Source: Nocardia brasiliensis NBRC 14402
GTDB taxonomy: Bacteria > Actinomycetota > Actinomycetes > Mycobacteriales > Mycobacteriaceae
Length of the DNA stretch: 64,000 nt
Direction: 5' to 3'
Assembly (NCBI RefSeq): GCF_000308475.2
Contig: NZ_BAFT02000063.1
Coordinates: forward strand, 62,001 to 126,000
In this document: one piece after another, positions 63,784-64,000 of the stretch
Layout of the letters: the number at the start of each line of letters is the position of its first letter
Position numbering within the stretch: the first letter of the stretch is position 1
Notes under the pieces: generated by a model
Told to the model about the DNA's origin: nothing
Database searches by the model: none
What the model saw: only the letters and a program-made list of their open reading frames with translations
Made by a program: the position numbers and the translations under genes

Positions 63784-64000
63784 ATGCGCAACAACGGCGA
63801 GGTCGCCTATCGGCGGCCGCTGGGGATCGCTCTGGGGTTGCTGGTGTCGGTCGCCGTGGTGCTGGCCGGACCCGCCGTCGCCGTGCCGCCCGCGCCGCCC
63901 AATCCGAGCGACGGCCAAATCGCCGACGCGGGAGCTCGAGTCGACGCGAGCGTCACCGAGGTCGGCGCGCTGATCAATCAGGTCGCCACGGTCGACCAGC
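63784..64000 (+). CDS. ripA: NlpC/P60 peptidoglycan endopeptidase RipA type, N-terminal part
   Basis: 72 residues are visible before the window ends. A Sec signal peptide (RRPLGIALGLLVSVAVVLAG) is cut near AVAV-PP, followed by a proline stretch and the start of the helical coiled-coil segment (ASVTEVGALINQVATVDQ) that auto-inhibits RipA. The family cleaves D-Glu/m-DAP bonds during cell division. Identity rests on position after the Rv1476-like gene and on this N-terminal layout; the catalytic domain is outside the window. Confidence 0.8.
   Translation, partial: MRNNGEVAYRRPLGIALGLLVSVAVVLAGPAVAVPPAPPNPSDGQIADAGARVDASVTEVGALINQVATVDQ

Overview
The window is high-GC actinobacterial DNA, most likely from a Nocardia or a close mycolic-acid-containing relative. 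Three things point there: dense ATGA/GTGA-coupled operons, a complete mce operon with type VII secretion factors and mycothiol-type proteins, and a backbone gene order that matches the Mycobacterium tuberculosis segment Rv1449c to Rv1477. That backbone runs tkt, ctaB, qor, ctaA, an ABC exporter pair, mptB, sufR-sufB-sufD-sufC-sufS-sufU-sufT, an ABC-F protein, a small HTH protein, acnR, acn, an Rv1476-like membrane protein and ripA. The genus is an inference from gene content and order; no rRNA or tRNA gene is visible.

Layout. 1-5.7 kb: transketolase (cut by the window edge), heme O synthase, a FAD monooxygenase divergent from its TetR regulator, and a quinone oxidoreductase. 5.7-12.1 kb (accessory): a secreted cyclohexadienyl-dehydratase-like protein; a TetR / PEP-synthase-rifampin-phosphotransferase-like dikinase / alpha-beta hydrolase operon; a 2-hydroxyacid dehydrogenase. 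12.2-22.1 kb: a complete mce operon (yrbEA, yrbEB, mceA-F, a Mce-associated protein) followed by two coupled TetR genes; the second TetR and the convergent prolyl aminopeptidase gene both stop inside a 62-bp inverted-repeat element. 23.1-27.6 kb: heme A synthase, the ABC pair and the mannosyltransferase MptB. 27.7-35.3 kb: a TetR gene and the suf operon, with an ACACT-N5-TGTGA SufR-type operator over the sufR start, and a strong terminator at the end.

35.3-53.5 kb is a second accessory block. It holds an ArsR-controlled DinB-like/AHSA1 operon; a type VII secretion cassette without core machinery (WXG100-like protein, DUF1023 hydrolase, two lipoproteins, PPE-like protein, EspG chaperone); two DUF4189 secreted proteins; a methionine-type ABC importer with a second divergent binding protein; an isopenicillin-N-synthase-like oxygenase; a heptad-repeat coiled-coil protein; a 27-bp-arm palindrome; a GNAT enzyme; the DNA-repair protein Ku; a lycopene-cyclase-like protein; and an SDR. 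53.6-64 kb returns to the backbone (ABC-F, HTH, acnR, acn, Rv1476-like, ripA start). Inserted in it are a probable graspetide (omega-ester RiPP) precursor/ATP-grasp pair, a decayed RibD/DHFR-type gene, a hotdog thioesterase and a chromosomal lysin-B-like esterase.

The most interesting candidate for an undescribed system is the precursor/ATP-grasp pair at 55.9-57.3 kb. Next are the orphan T7SS cassette, the TetR-dikinase-hydrolase operon and the two unusual inverted-repeat elements.
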